DNA from: Candidatus Moanabacter tarae
Lineage (GTDB): Bacteria > Verrucomicrobiota > Verrucomicrobiia > Opitutales > UBA2987
Length of the DNA stretch: 64,000 nt
Direction: 5' to 3'
Assembly: GCA_003226295.1 (NCBI GenBank)
Contig: CP029803.1
Coordinates: forward strand, 230,226-294,225
The notes under the pieces are model-generated. The model saw nothing but the letters and a program-made list of their open reading frames with translations, was not told where the DNA came from and did not search any database. Shown here piece by piece: positions 63,763 through 64,000 of the stretch (positions are counted from its first letter, which is position 1; every line of letters starts with the position of its first letter). Both the position numbers and the translations under genes were made by a program.

Positions 63763-64000
63763 ATGGTTGAAAAATCTGTTCCGCACGAAGTTATCCCGTC
63801 TGATAATCTACCACCAGTTCGCTACCGTGATTTGCCGGAAGCTCCGTCATGGCGAAAACTGGTGGGACCGAGCGTATTGCTCTTAGGTTTGGCTTTGGGT
63901 AGTGGTGAGTTTGTGCTCTGGCCGTTTATCACCTATAAATATGGATTCACTATTTTCTGGGCCTGCATGTTGGGAGTGACAACTCAGTATTTCATTAACA
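63763..64000 (+). CDS. Atypical Nramp-family transporter, partial
   Basis: The plus-strand frame opens with an ATG at 63763 and runs off the window. The visible 79 residues include LVGPSVLLLGLALGSGEFVL, a first membrane helix of the same GxGE type as the divergent neighbour, then WPFITYKYGFTIFWACMLG. It is probably a second Nramp-like carrier; only the N-terminus can be seen. Confidence 0.72.
   Translation, partial: MVEKSVPHEVIPSDNLPPVRYRDLPEAPSWRKLVGPSVLLLGLALGSGEFVLWPFITYKYGFTIFWACMLGVTTQYFIN

Overview
The window looks like a piece of a Gram-negative chromosome of moderate G+C content. It has two TonB-dependent receptors, a lipoprotein, a ResB/CcsA (System II) cytochrome c maturation pair, and many small dehydrogenases, aldolases and metallohydrolases. 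The mix of oxidoreductases, enolase-superfamily dehydratases and HpcH/HpaI aldolases, with few signalling genes, is most reminiscent of Verrucomicrobiota (Opitutia/Puniceicoccales-like marine or host-associated lineages). That placement is inference from gene content and is not proven here. Coding density is modest: several intergenic stretches exceed 300 bases and many hold scraps of decayed genes. This suggests ongoing gene loss.

Layout. 1-3.0 kb: an enolase-superfamily dehydratase (cut by the window edge), an aldo/keto reductase and an HpaI-type aldolase. 3.1-7.5 kb: metal handling, with a YjlB-type cupin overlapping a ferritin-like/VIT1 membrane fusion, then a ZnuD-like receptor with a histidine-rich loop behind a small Cys/His secreted protein. 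7.5-11.5 kb: tRNA-Asn, an orphan solute-binding protein, a possible group II intron scrap and a G+C-rich phosphotriesterase-like gene. 11.5-18.6 kb (minus strand): a Gfo/Idh/MocA dehydrogenase, a large FAD/Fe-S 2-hydroxyacid dehydrogenase, and a coupled serine/alanine-glyoxylate-type aminotransferase plus deacetylase. 19-21.1 kb: a nucleotidyltransferase/sugar kinase pair resembling MurU-AmgK. 21.3-35.4 kb: a catabolic region with aldehyde dehydrogenase, rhamnose mutarotase-like protein, second enolase-superfamily enzyme, tandem SDRs, VOC protein, outer-membrane receptor, Ldh2-type dehydrogenase, MFS carrier and paired amidohydrolases. 35.4-48.3 kb: 2-hydroxyacid dehydrogenase, the two halves of a Tm-1-like protein as separate genes, HpcH/HpaI, PHP and COG0523 proteins, epimerase, GH32, SDR and DapA-family lyase.

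48.4-56.3 kb is bracketed by two near-identical tRNA-Val genes (CAC and GAC). It carries GDP-L-fucose synthesis (gmd, fcl), NAD salvage (pncA, pncB), a fumarylacetoacetate hydrolase-family enzyme and two dehydrogenase-related proteins. 56.4-61.6 kb is a minus-strand housekeeping run: ychF, a lipoprotein, resB and ccsA. The window ends in a divergent pair of atypical Nramp-family transporters, the second cut by the edge.

Functionally the catabolic genes fit uptake through outer-membrane receptors and an MFS carrier, oxidation of sugars or sugar acids by dehydrogenases, dehydration by enolase-superfamily enzymes and cleavage by HpcH/HpaI or DapA-type aldolases. No substrate can be named with confidence and I recognise no transcription factor in the window. 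The most unusual signals are a perfect 66-bp palindrome between convergent genes, two genes lacking any normal start codon ahead of their nucleotide-binding motif (an SDR and ychF), an adjacent two-gene version of Tm-1, a tRNA-Val with C33 instead of U33, and a cluster of truncated gene remnants.
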